Positions 1-10,100 of a DNA stretch of 64,000 nucleotides are shown piece after piece (within the stretch, counting starts at the first letter, position 1; every line of letters starts with the position of its first letter). The notes under the pieces are model-generated. The model ran no database searches. It was not told the DNA's origin and was given only the letters and a program-made list of their open reading frames with translations. The stretch is from Sialis fuliginosa (taxonomy: Eukaryota; Arthropoda; Insecta; Megaloptera; Sialidae): the NCBI GenBank assembly GCA_961205875.1, contig OY540809.1:10552267-10616266 (forward strand), read 5' to 3'. The position numbers were made by a program, and so were the translations under genes.

Positions 1-301
1 TGGCTACTACTTCCTATGAAATAAAGAATCTTTCCGGCCAGCTGTTACGTGTTGAAAACTCAACCTGCTTTCTGTAATCTTTCAGAAACATTTCAAAAGC
101 CATGTCGAATGTGATATTATTGATGTATGTATATGTATGTATGTACATTGCAAATTTTTCGTCTGTTTTATTTTTATGCTGTATATTGTACATAGTACGT
201 ACATACATACATATGAAAATTTTGTATAAGCTAGAAATTTTTAGTTCAACAATGTTTTCTTTTTTTTATAAAATGTTGATACTTGGTAATTCAACTACAT
301 A
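1..301. other. Unique AT-rich stretch with short ATGT/ACAT tracts
   Basis: No gene is visible. Short ATGT-type simple repeats lie near 122-147 and the complementary ACAT type near 197-213. The two small overlapping ORFs here, one on each strand, read through these tracts and resemble no family. Confidence 0.5.
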
Positions 302-594
302 CAGTAAGTTCTCGACTTACGCCATTAATTCGTTCCAAAGGTTTTCATGTATAGCAAATGCATGAATAACAAAAAATATAACAATCAGTTTTGTAAAACA
401 AGTGAACGCAGCAGAAAAAAATGTGTAAAATTGTAAACAAATTGCACCAACCCTAAAAAATACATAAATTCCCCGTTGTGCCAACTAAACTTTGAGCATA
501 CCGACAAGGGGGGAATGAGGAAAGGGTGAGATGTTTAACAATCTCGATTGGCAAAATGGACGCAGGGATACAAAGTACCACGAAATAAAAAGTT
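302..594. mobile_element. Truncated pogo/Tigger-like MITE (CAGTAAGT family)
   Basis: It starts CAGTAAGTTCTCGACTTACG just after a TA dinucleotide (300-301), as expected for a pogo/Tc1-mariner element. Its body (TTCGTTCCAAAGG, then AACAATCTCGATTGGC) matches, in reverse orientation, the complete copy at 32131-32525. The far TIR is missing: similarity stops near the C-run at about 600. No coding capacity. Confidence 0.7.
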
Positions 595-1099
595 GTAGCC
601 CCCCCCCCCATGAAGAATTTTCAGACAAGTGTTTATATATAAAGTTTTTGCTAAAAATAACTTCCTCGAACTACTGTTAAAATTCGGCACGCCATTACTG
701 AATCATTCTGTATATAAGTATAATAATAACTGTATGTTTTGTATTTAGTAGTATTTGTTGTCACTTTCTTGGCTTTTGTCATCTTTTATGTAATTATTCA
801 AATCCTTACAATAATAGTGACTTACTTTGAAAGATACTTTGCCAAAACATCAGTCGATAGTCGATAGCTTTAATGTGAATAAATTAATGTTGATTTAAAT
901 ATATTTTCGTTTAAAAATACAGGGTCGCTGCGCCGTACATTGAAGTAAATAAAAATGATTACATTTTTAACGATTGTTTATTAAAATATTAGGGTTATAA
1001 TTTTGAAAAAAGTTAAAAGTTATTACTTGAAAGTAATACTTGAAGAGCAAAAATTGTTTTTTTTTAATTTTGCTATATAAGTCTTGAATATTTATTCTG
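595..1099. other. Unique AT-rich stretch, short poly-C run
   Basis: A run of about ten C residues near 600 abuts the broken end of the pogo-like MITE. Nothing else recognisable was found before the next TIR element. Confidence 0.4.
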
Positions 1100-1437
1100 A
1101 TGTCCGGTATCATAAAGGACCTAACAATTTTGTTAGCTAGCAAGCACTTTCAACTGAGATATCAAACTTATGACAGTTCTTTTGGAGTTTGTTGATGACT
1201 TTGACAAGTTTCGCGCACGCGTTGTAGGTAAATACAAACGGTATTAAAACAGTGGTGATGTTATGAAAACTATTTTGTATACGGTCAAAGATGCCAACTG
1301 TATTACAATTAGTTGAAGTGTCACTGCTCTAAATTCCATAACTAATCCATAGATACTAGTACCTACAGAATTAATACCCCATTTGAAAGTAATTGCTAGC
1401 TAGCAAATTTTGTTAGCTCCTTTATAATACCGGACAT
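1100..1437. mobile_element. TIR MITE, ATGTCCGGTAT family, copy 1
   Basis: Begins ATGTCCGGTATCATAAAGGA and ends with the inverse TCCTTTATAATACCGGACAT. The inverted repeats continue inward through GCTAGCTAGCAA and CTTTCAA for roughly 60 bp. The core matches the copy at 27384-27704 in reverse complement. No clear TSD, no ORF, superfamily not assigned. Confidence 0.8.
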
Positions 1438-1479
1438 GAGTTACTCAAATTCTTTTTTCGCTTTCATGTCGGTTTTTAC

Positions 1480-1554
1480 GTCTCATAAAGTTTTGGTGCC
1501 CCCTAGATCTTGCGCTCCTGACGGGGGCCAATTTTTCTAACTCCTAGCTTTGCC
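1480..1554 (-). mobile_element. hAT-like terminal fragment
   Basis: On the reverse strand the piece begins CAGTGGCAAAGCTAGGAG and continues through a GGCCCCCGT/CTAGGGGGC stretch, typical of hAT-type MITE ends in insects. No partner TIR was found nearby, so this is a solo or truncated end. Confidence 0.45.
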
Positions 1555-1555
1555 A

Positions 1556-2319
1556 CTGCATCACGACTATCTACCTCGTATCATTATTTCTCAAATAATC
1601 TCCACAGGTCACCACTGTAACTAAATACACTCACATAACATATCTATGTAAATATATATGTACGTGGTGTGTACACAGATACTTAAAGAAAACGTACCCT
1701 GTTCTTATAAACACTATAAATCGTCGGCCGGGGGATTTGCTAGTTTGAATATTCATGGCGAATTTTGCACCGAAGTATTAATATACTTAACTGTTAAGTA
1801 CTTAGGTTGTAAGTAATTGAGTTCAGTGTTCTAAATACACAATTTTGCGTCAAGTATATGTTTGTGTGTGCGTTGCAGTGGCGGCATTCAAATATTGTTG
1901 TGGGGGGAGTTTAAATAGGGCAAATTAATAACATATAAGAGCTAACTTTTTGGGGTGTTATCCACGTTTTCGTATTGCATTTATTGATGTTTCGACTCTG
2001 TATTTCATAATTTTCTTTAGATCATGGGGTGAAAATTGCCAAATATTTTTTTTTATAATAAGACTACTGCTCTCGATTATGTTATAATATTTACCCCACC
2101 CCAACATCATAATTTATACACAATGTTGAATTTAAGAGAAGTAACTTGGAGAATTTTCACATAACGATATAAAACTTTTCCCTTATATATTCAACGTCGA
2201 TTTGGATTTTCATTTTATTTATTTGAAATAAGTACTAATTTTACCTCTAAAAGAGTATTTCAAATTTGGTACTTTTCATTTAAAATATTTATTTAAAGAT
2301 TAATATCAAATAGTCATTT
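1556..2319. other. No gene; one isolated hAT-like end motif
   Basis: CAGTGGCGGC at about 1876 resembles a hAT terminus but lacks a partner. The rest is unique AT-rich sequence with a GT-rich patch at 1861-1872. Confidence 0.35.
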
Positions 2320-2615
2320 TGCTTCCTCGCAATATCGAAGATACGAAAAGCTTTACTTTACAAAGATTTATCTCAATTTGCTTTAAAAAATCATGTGTTT
2401 TGTTTTTTTAAATTGATATTTACAATGACATATTAAATGTCATTTTGACGTTTGCATAAATTTAGATTTAGATTGAAACTGTCAAAAAATTAAAAATATA
2501 AATAAAAATATATAAATCAGGTGCGTCTTAAGAAAAATTTCGAACTAATATTTTTTAGTAAAATTGTATAAAATTAATTGGTTTACCAATGCCAGGCAAT
2601 TTAGCACGATGAAGC
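2320..2615. mobile_element. TGCTTCCTCG TIR element, internally deleted copy
   Basis: Left end TGCTTCCTCGC and right end CGATGAAGCA form short TIRs. The left 40 bases and the right 230 bases match the longer copy at 53140-53859, while the middle (the CTGTCTGTCTG and ACTGAACCGAT portion) is absent. No ORF. Confidence 0.65.
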
Positions 2616-2731
2616 ACTGTGCATTTACTTGGCAGATGTTTTTTTTTTTGTAATTTATCGATAATCATTTAAAACTCAGACTCCTAACGAGAGAAATCTT
2701 GTCAAATTTTTAAATGATTTCGTCTCGTTCC

Positions 2732-3272
2732 AATAGACATGATGCCTAATTTAAAAAACTATTCTATGATAAACTTACATTTCTCCTATTTCCAAAAAAA
2801 TACTTATTTCTGCAGAAAATTAAGATTTAATCACAAAAATTGACTCTTTTAAAACTAATTTTGAATTTGACGCCAAAACGCTCGCAGGTGTCATGGCGCA
2901 TTTTTGACGTCACGTCTATGTAAACACTCCTTGTTAACAATAATAAATCCTTGTTCCATCGCTAACGTTTCTCGGTTTTAGTTTTGGTAACAAAAAACTG
3001 AGCAAATTGATAATTTAAAATCACAAAATAATTTATAAACAGTGCAGATATTAATGAAACAAAAATGATGTTTACTTAGCCGTGACGTCATTCACTTTGA
3101 TTGGTGTTTCATCAAACATGGCGGATTGCTGTATTTTATGTTTTTATTTTAACAAAAATTATATTAATCTCGCTTTTAATATAAAAATAAATACATTTTT
3201 TAGAATCTTTTTAACCTATTTCATTATTTAAAATCATAATTTCAGTGATACTTTGTTACTGGCATGCCTATT
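2732..3272. mobile_element. AATAGGCATGATGCC TIR element, copy A
   Basis: Ends are AATAGACATGATGCC on the left and GGCATGCCTATT on the right. Most of its 541 bp match 51040-51578 in the same orientation and 40907-41428 in reverse. It carries two perfect TGACGTCA sites (2905-2912, 3083-3090) and an inverted CCAAT box (3098-3104). No ORF and no TSD seen. The TIR core GGCATGATGCC is itself a small palindrome. Confidence 0.82.
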
Positions 3273-3292
3273 AAAGCGTCTCGGCGTGTAAC

Positions 3293-3808
3293 AAGGTTAG
3301 TATATGTATAGGTTGTTTCATAACTTTTTGACCAATCAGCGGCCGCGTGGAATGACGTCACTCTGAGGACCCTTTCAAACGTTGTTTTCAAATTATTTCG
3401 TATTTTTGGATATTTGTATTTAAAAAAAAGTTAATATTATTGTTTATTACAGAAGCACAAATTATTACATATAATATTTCTTCATAAAAATTTTTAAATG
3501 ATGTCAGAAATCAATGCTTAAAGAAAATACATTTGTTGGTTACACATTAAAAAAACACTTGTTTTAAACTATATTTTATAATAATAAAATAATAAAAATT
3601 TAGATTTAAAACTCAGTACACTATCAATATCAAATGAAAATATTTAGAAAACAACTTACAATAAATCAGCTTAACAAAAATAAAGAGTAAATATAGTTAA
3701 TTTGACAGCCATTTATAATGTCAAAGAATTCCTCACGGTGACGCAGTCTCCCCTCTCATGCGACTCCCCGCACAGAGTTATGAGGCAACCTATTCATTTA
3801 CTAACCTT
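3293..3808. mobile_element. AAGGTTAG TIR MITE with CCAAT-CRE module
   Basis: Left end AAGGTTAGTATATGTATAGG; right end, inverted, AAGGTTAGTAAATGAATAGG. Similarity continues inward through TTCATAACT (about 40 bp). Just inside the left TIR is CCAATCA (3332-3338), 14 bp, then TGACGTCA (3353-3360). No ORF and no TSD recognised. It sits 20 bp downstream of the AATAGG element. Confidence 0.75.
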
Positions 3809-3999
3809 GAGTGTGTAGTATATTTAACTATATATAAACTGCAACAATACACATATCTTACGAAAACTATAGAATTTCCTTAAAATATTCTAGACGATAA
3901 TTTATTTTCCATGAGTACTGCACTGTTTTGTTACGCACAATGCGAATGATTAAATGTGTGTTGGAAAGTAAAGTTTGTGCTTGCAGGAATGTTTACGAG

Positions 4000-4028
4000 C
4001 GTGCGTGCGTGCGTGTGTGCGTGTGTGT
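4000..4028. repeat. GCGT/GT microsatellite
   Basis: Tandem GCGT units grading into GTGT units. The flanks 3809-3999 and 4029-4268 hold no recognisable gene or element. Confidence 0.85.
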
Positions 4029-4268
4029 TAGAACAAACATTAATTTCGCCAGTTGTTTGAACGCCTTACGCAATGGACAAACCGCGCTTTAGGATTTGGG
4101 TGTGATGAAAGCACTGTATTAGAGAAAGGACTAAATCAGAGATATTAAATTTGTATGAGCAGTCGGATGAGTTTTTCCTGAATTGAAAAAAAAGACACGA
4201 TGCTTAGTTTTAACAAAAAAAATAATGTTTTGCGAAAAAAGATATTACACAAATTTAAAGGGAAAATA

Positions 4269-4805
4269 AGGTACTGGCACCAGTCTTGGTTATTTTTTAA
4301 TTAAATGTACTGAATTAGAAATATTTGTTGTAATATGATTACTACCAATCTATATACATTTAACTGTCTTACAGCATGATTTGATGACAATCGGCCAATA
4401 TGTGTCAAAATGGTGGACATTTAAACTAATTATTAGTATAATTTATTAATTAATTATTATATTATCATAGCAACTGTTTTACATTGGTTCAAATTTAACG
4501 ATTCTTTCTTTTATATCTTTTGTGTCGTAGTACTTATCATTTTGTAATCATTAACAAGTGTCCATCACGTCATCACTGCGTGCTCATTACTAATTTTACT
4601 TTATCCATTACTGGAGAAAAAACATAAACAAAATAAAAGACTATAATTTAAAAAACAAACTATATTTGCGGACTTAAATTGATTAAATAAAAAGTTACTT
4701 GTTTTATTAGCGACATGTCTTCATGAGAATTACAAAAAAGAAGCCCGTCAATCACAAAAACAGTAAACCTTGCTCTTATAGCGGCCATAACTGGTGCCAG
4801 TACCT
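4269..4805. mobile_element. AGGTACTGGC TIR MITE, copy 1 (TA TSD)
   Basis: TIRs AGGTACTGGCACCAG and CTGGTGCCAGTACCT are flanked by TA on both sides (4267-4268 and 4806-4807), as for Tc1/mariner-type insertion. Related copies lie at 14750-15253, 33029-33131 (right end only) and 38412-38956 (opposite orientation). No ORF; non-autonomous. Confidence 0.85.
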
Positions 4806-4807
4806 TA

Positions 4808-5250
4808 TATAAAATTGCCAGCTATTAATTTTTGGCTATTTGTATTATAAGATTAGTTGACTATTATTGAAGATTAATTTTACTAAACCTTCTTAAAATA
4901 AATATTGTTATATAAGAATGCGCTAGAAAAATCCAATCCCAAGATGAGTTGCGATATTGAAAAAATATTTAAATTTTCTGCCCGCAAAAAAACTTTGAAA
5001 TAATACAAAATTTCGTATTCAAATCTGTCACGATATCTTGAGAAACAGTCAAAGTTGTTATTTTTAAAACTTTTGCTCTATATTCGTAATATATACAAAA
5101 TATGTTGACATTTCACTAGTTTCTTTTTTTCGATTGGCATAAAAATATACTTTCTCGCAAGAAAAAGATATTTTTAACAACACTATCGATAGATAATTTA
5201 AAAATAAATACATAAAAATCTATAGTTTTTTATTTATTTATGTACTTATT
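4808..5250. other. Unique AT-rich stretch
   Basis: No recognisable element, ORF of note or RNA gene. Confidence 0.35.
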
Positions 5251-5254
5251 TTAA

Positions 5255-5525
5255 CCCTTGGATGGTAGATCGGGGTCAAATCAGCGGCGTCGCTAAGATG
5301 GGGGGTAACAGTCGAGGCGGAAAACGAGAGTGTTGAATTTTTAACTTATAAAGACAGTTTGAGATCTGTGTGACCTCAGTTTACCGTTCGCGAGAAAATT
5401 TTGACTAAAAAAATATTTAACTCTTTTTTTGATTCTTATTATTTTTCTGGTAAATTATCATTACTTTTTTTAGTTAATTTTTATTATATTTGCACGTAAC
5501 AAAATGTGTGTCTATCATCCAAGTG
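5255..5525. mobile_element. piggyBac-like MITE (TTAA TSD)
   Basis: Flanked by TTAA at 5251-5254 and 5526-5529. The left end CCCTTGGATGGTAGA pairs with the inverted right end CACTTGGATGATAGA. A TTAA target and a TIR opening in C-C-Y are piggyBac hallmarks. 271 bp, no transposase. A hAT-like end (CAGCGGCGTCGCTAAG at 5282) lies inside and may be a nested insertion. Confidence 0.72.
5282..5345 (+). mobile_element. hAT-like 5' end nested in the piggyBac-like MITE
   Basis: CAGCGGCGTCGCTAAG, then a G-run and GGCGGAAAACGAGAGTGT, parallels the left part of the hAT MITE at 22197-22506 (CAGCAGCGTCGTTAGG ... GGCGGAAATCGAGAGTGT). The right end was not found. Confidence 0.5.
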
Positions 5526-5716
5526 TTAAGATTCTAATCAAATATAAGAAATCTAATAGTACTTTCTTATTTTGATTCCTATTTTATTTTAAAAATTACC
5601 ATTTATTTAAGAATGATTTTTTTAGTTTAAATACACAAAATTCATCTAAAACTTTTTCAAAAATTAACCCTGAAAAATGTGTTTTAATAAAAACAAATTG
5701 GTGAGTGTGTGTGTTT

Positions 5717-5823
5717 GAGAGAGAGAGAAAGATAGAGGTAGAGTGTATAAAACTTGAGAAATTCGAGTAAATTGAGCTGTTGTGAGTGATTTGACAGAGG
5801 CAGCAGTGGAGGAGTTCCGCGGT
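5717..5823 (+). promoter_or_regulatory. Candidate core promoter: GA tract, TATA box, GC-rich downstream block
   Basis: A GAGAGAGAGA tract (about 5717-5727) precedes TATAAAA at 5746-5752. Some 30 bp further begins a block (about 5785-5960) much richer in G and C than its surroundings. A splice-donor-like CGCG/GTAGGT sits at 5818-5827. GAGA tracts and TATA boxes are typical of insect promoters, but all this could be chance. The small ORF at 5846-6034 in the GC-rich block has no recognised homology. Confidence 0.25.
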
Positions 5824-6126
5824 AGGTCAGGGGGAGGGTGGTTGGTTGGGGGGTACCCGTGGTGAATTTGATATTGATGGGCGCGGCGAGAGCTTGTCAG
5901 GTCCTGACATCTGTGGTCGCCGTCGTGAAGCTGCGTCGTGTCATTCCGATCTCTACCGTCTCATGCCGAATTATTGGCCATATCTGTTAGGATTAGATAA
6001 GGCTCTATGGCTATTCAGTAATCGAAGTAAATAACTATGTTATTTAGTGATAAGTGATAAGTTAGAAATTGATTGACTCTATATTTCAATAATTTACTAA
6101 TATATAATATAGTGTTCATTTTTTTC

Positions 6127-6524
6127 CAGGGCTTCGAACCGGAACTGAACCGAAATCCGAAAACCGGTAAAACCCTTATTTTTTGCCGGAACGAAAACTG
6201 GAACAGAACCGAAATAAAAATATCGGTTTTTACGGTTCAGTACATGTTAAAATACGCGCGTTAACATGATCTTATTTCCCACTTCAATTGTCGTTCGGAC
6301 TATCATACAAGTACCTACCATAAAATGTTCTAAATTATGGTAGAAATTTTTTTTTTAATACAAATCATTTTTTTAAATTAATCACTCTGAGCTGAACCGA
6401 AAACCAAAAAAACCGTAAAAACCGTTATTTTTTTCGGAACGAAAACCGGAACTGAACCGAAATATATTTTTTACTCGAACCGGAACGAAAACCGAAACGA
6501 AAAAAATAACGGTTCGAAGCCCTG
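6127..6524. mobile_element. hAT MITE with perfect 8-bp TSD
   Basis: TIRs CAGGGCTTCGAACCG and CGGTTCGAAGCCCTG are flanked by TTTTTTTC on both sides (6119-6126 and 6525-6532). An 8-bp TSD and CAGGG ends identify the hAT superfamily. The interior is full of GGAAC/ACCGAAA sub-repeats in both orientations. The small ORF at 6073-6264 is a by-product of these repeats. Confidence 0.9.
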
Positions 6525-6782
6525 TTTTTTTCTCCACTTTTCTTACAATTCAATATATGTTTTATTTTAAGTTTTACATTTACATATTATTATAGAGAAA
6601 CGAATATTTATAAAATAAATAGGTTCGTTGTATCAAAAAATGTTTAAAAGTTAAATAGGTAGATTTTTTTACAACTTTTGGTAAAATTATGTTTTTCTAT
6701 TAAAAATAATTAGAAAAAAATAAATGAACTGTCAAGGCAATTATAGGCGATTATATATATAAACCACTACTTATTATAACAG

Positions 6783-6866
6783 TACCCGATTTACCCCCAC
6801 TCTACCTCCCTACAAATCAGCCCTGCAGATTGGGTGGTGTATAGACTAGTATAGAGGTCTTTAATA
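6783..6866. mobile_element. Half copy of AAAGGCCTC MITE
   Basis: CCCTGCAGATTGGGTGGTGT followed by ATAGAGGTCTTTA matches the right half of the elements at 13848-13944 and 13995-14156. The left TIR is lacking. Confidence 0.65.
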
Positions 6867-6944
6867 TCGAATTCCAATTGCTCTTTAAAAATAGAATTGA
6901 TGATTTTTTGGGGATAAAATGCGTTTGAAAGATATAATTGTTAC

Positions 6945-7129
6945 TGTGAATTTCAGAGGATCTTGTGGAGAAATAATACAGACTTTGTGAAAATAATATG
7001 TATTCTATTACGTTAAATTATACTTTTTATTACAAACACGTTTTCATCTTAACGGCCATACTTAGTTCCTTCTTGTTGTGTATAGATGTCGTGCAGTACA
7101 AATTTACTATACGCACTACCAACCCAACA
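6945..7129 (-). repeat. 3' LTR of the copia element
   Basis: This is the downstream LTR in element orientation. In sense it runs TGTTGGGTTGG...GAAATTCACA. It contains AATAAA (complement at 7026-7031), a likely poly(A) signal. At 185 bp it is short for a copia-type LTR. Confidence 0.96.
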
Positions 7130-7140
7130 CGCCTCCTTAA
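7130..7140 (-). promoter_or_regulatory. Polypurine tract of the copia element
   Basis: On the minus strand TTAAGGAGGCG directly abuts the 3' LTR. This is the expected site and composition for the plus-strand primer. Confidence 0.85.
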
Positions 7141-7154
7141 ATTTGTATTACCTT

Positions 7155-10100
7155 TCATAATATACACAACGCTTTTCTAAACTTTTCAAATTTCACTGTA
7201 CCAAGAGATTTAGTTAAAATATCAGCAACATTCTCTTCTGAATTTACTTTTACAACTTCTATTATTTTGTTCATATAATTTTCATTTACAAAATGATAAT
7301 GAGTTTCAATATACTTTGAATTTTTTGTAAAATTTCCATGCTTGGCTATGCTAATAGCACCGGAATTATCTTCATATATCTTTACAGGTGCAGAAACTCC
7401 AATATTGAAGTCAGACAGAATATCTCTCACAATTTTTAACTCGCTTACACATTCAGACAATGCTACATATTCAGCTGATGTGGAAGACTTTGTTACACTA
7501 TTCTGTTTCTTTGATTTCCAAAAAATTACATTTTCATACATTTTAATTACATAACCTGTTGTAGATTTTCTGTCTGTCACATCCCCTGCCCAGTCGGCAT
7601 CTACATAACAACTTAAAATTTCTGCATCTATATTTCTATAATAAGTTAACTTTAAATCTCTGGTTAACATCAAATACTTAAGAACTCTTAATGCATATTT
7701 ATAATGAGTATTATCATAACAGTTTTGGAATCGACTTAGATAGTTCACACAAAAACTTATATCAGGTCTTGTACCTGAACTAATGTACAACAATGCACCG
7801 ATTAAATTTCTATATTTTATCTCGTCACTTACTAATTTAGCAGGTAATAATTTTAAATTTTGCTCCATTGGAGTCGCATACAACTTACAGTTTTCTAGTT
7901 CATATTTTTTTTCTAATGATACAATATAATTTTCTTGATCTAAAGTCATTTTTCCATTAGTACAGTCATAACTTATATTAATGCCTAAATATGTCTTAAT
8001 ATTACCTAAATCCTTCATTTGGAATCTTTTCAACAACAAGCTCTTTATATTATTTAATTTTTCTTCATCTTTACAGCAAATTAGTAGATCATCAACAAAT
8101 AAGATTAAATAAACATTATTACCTTCCTCATTCAATACATACAGACAATTATCATTTATGCTTCTTTTGAAATTTAAGTTTCTTAAATAGTCATCAAAAC
8201 ACTCATACCAAGCTCTAGGGCTTTCCCTTAAACCATAAAGTGCTTTATCAAGTTTTAACACTCTATTTGTACCATCCTCAAAACCTTGAGGTTGTTTTAC
8301 ATACACTTCAGATTTAACTTTGCCATTTAAAAAGGCTGTTTCGACATCCATTTGCATTATAATTAAACCATTATTACAACAATATGACAATAAAATTTTT
8401 AACGTTTGCATTCTTGCAACAGGTGAATAAATATCATCAATCAACTCATTTTGTTGATATCCCCTAACTACTAACCTTGCTTTATAAATGTCATTAGCTT
8501 TTATAGTATAAACCCATTTTAAATCTAGAATTTTTTTGTCATTTGGCCTTTCAACAGAGACCCAAGTTTTATTTTTAATTAAACAACTTATTTCCTTATT
8601 CATAGCTTCCTTCCAATTTTCAGGATTTTCGCAGTTCATCGCTTCAGTATAAGAAATAGGGTTACTCGCATTTACATAATTAACATAGACAATATTATTA
8701 TAAACAAAATTATCATCTTTTAGCTTCGCAGGTTTCCTTTTTTCTCTAGATGATCGTCTTAGTTCTGTATCTTGATTATTTTCTCTATTTATATCACTAT
8801 CATCTTGACTTTCATTTTCATTTATTCGAATTTTATTTACATTTTCTAAATCTTTTTCTGAATCAAGACCAATACAAGATGTACCTTCTTCAATAATATC
8901 AACATGTCTAGCTACAACTATTTTATTATTTATTAGAACTCTATAACCAACATTTTCATAACCTAGTAGAACCCCTAAATCTGCTTTTCTATCCCATTTT
9001 GAATTTCTTTTTTGTTCTGGTACTCTCACAAAAACCCTACTACCATACAATCTTAAATGTTCTATACCTGGTTTTTCACCAAACATTATCTCATAAGGAG
9101 TTTTGTTTTTTATAATTGTATTAGTTAGAATTCTATTTTTCAAATAGGTTGCTGTTTTTACAATTTCTGGCCAAAACCGTTTATGTACTTTTGCTTCAGC
9201 TAACAAACATCTTGACATATCCATTATATCCCTATTATATTTTTCTGCTGTCCCATTTAATTCGTGAACATATGGTGGACAAGGTTCAATATAAATCCCC
9301 TTTTCTCCCACAAACTTATATATTTCATTATTTATATATTCTTTACCGTTATCACAACGTAATTTCTTTATTTTTTTTCCCGTCTTATTTTCAATTAAGT
9401 TTACATAGTTAACAAAACAATTATAAACCTCACTTTTGGATTTTATTACATGAACTTGAGCCACTTTACTGAAATCATCAATAAAAGTTAAAAAATATTT
9501 TTCTCCGTTTAAACCAGTAGTATAATGTGGTCCATTTAGATCTGTGTGTACAATTTCTAAAATTTCTTTTGCTCTGGTCCTTTCATTCTTAAATGGTAAA
9601 TTGTGCATTTTATTTTCTAGACATATGGCACATTTGAAATAATCAGACTCTAACTCTTTTGGTAGACCTTCTAAAATTTGTTTGTTACACATAGTTTCTA
9701 AATAATTAAAATTTACATGACCTAATGTCCTATGCAATTTTTCTTTTTCCGTCATATTACTTTTAATTGTTACATTTACTTCTGTTTTTATAATTGTACT
9801 TGTCATACGGAATACATCGTTATTCTTAAATGCTATTGCGATTATATTACCATCTGTATTATATATTTTTGAAGTATTTCCCATTGATACAATTTTATTT
9901 TTACTTGTAACTTTACCGAAACTAATTAGATTTTTATCCATTTCTTTAACATAAAAAACATTTGACATTTTATTCTTAACCATTTGACCATAAACATTGA
10001 ATTCATGTAATATATTACCTATTTTAGTAGCTTTTAATATACGACCATCAGCAATTTTGACACTTACTGGTATTTTAAGAACAATAGATTCATAAAAGTA

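Noticed and set aside
5846..6034. 62-codon ORF in the GC-rich block
   Set aside because: No homology or codon pattern that I recognise. More likely untranslated or chance, though noted near the candidate promoter.
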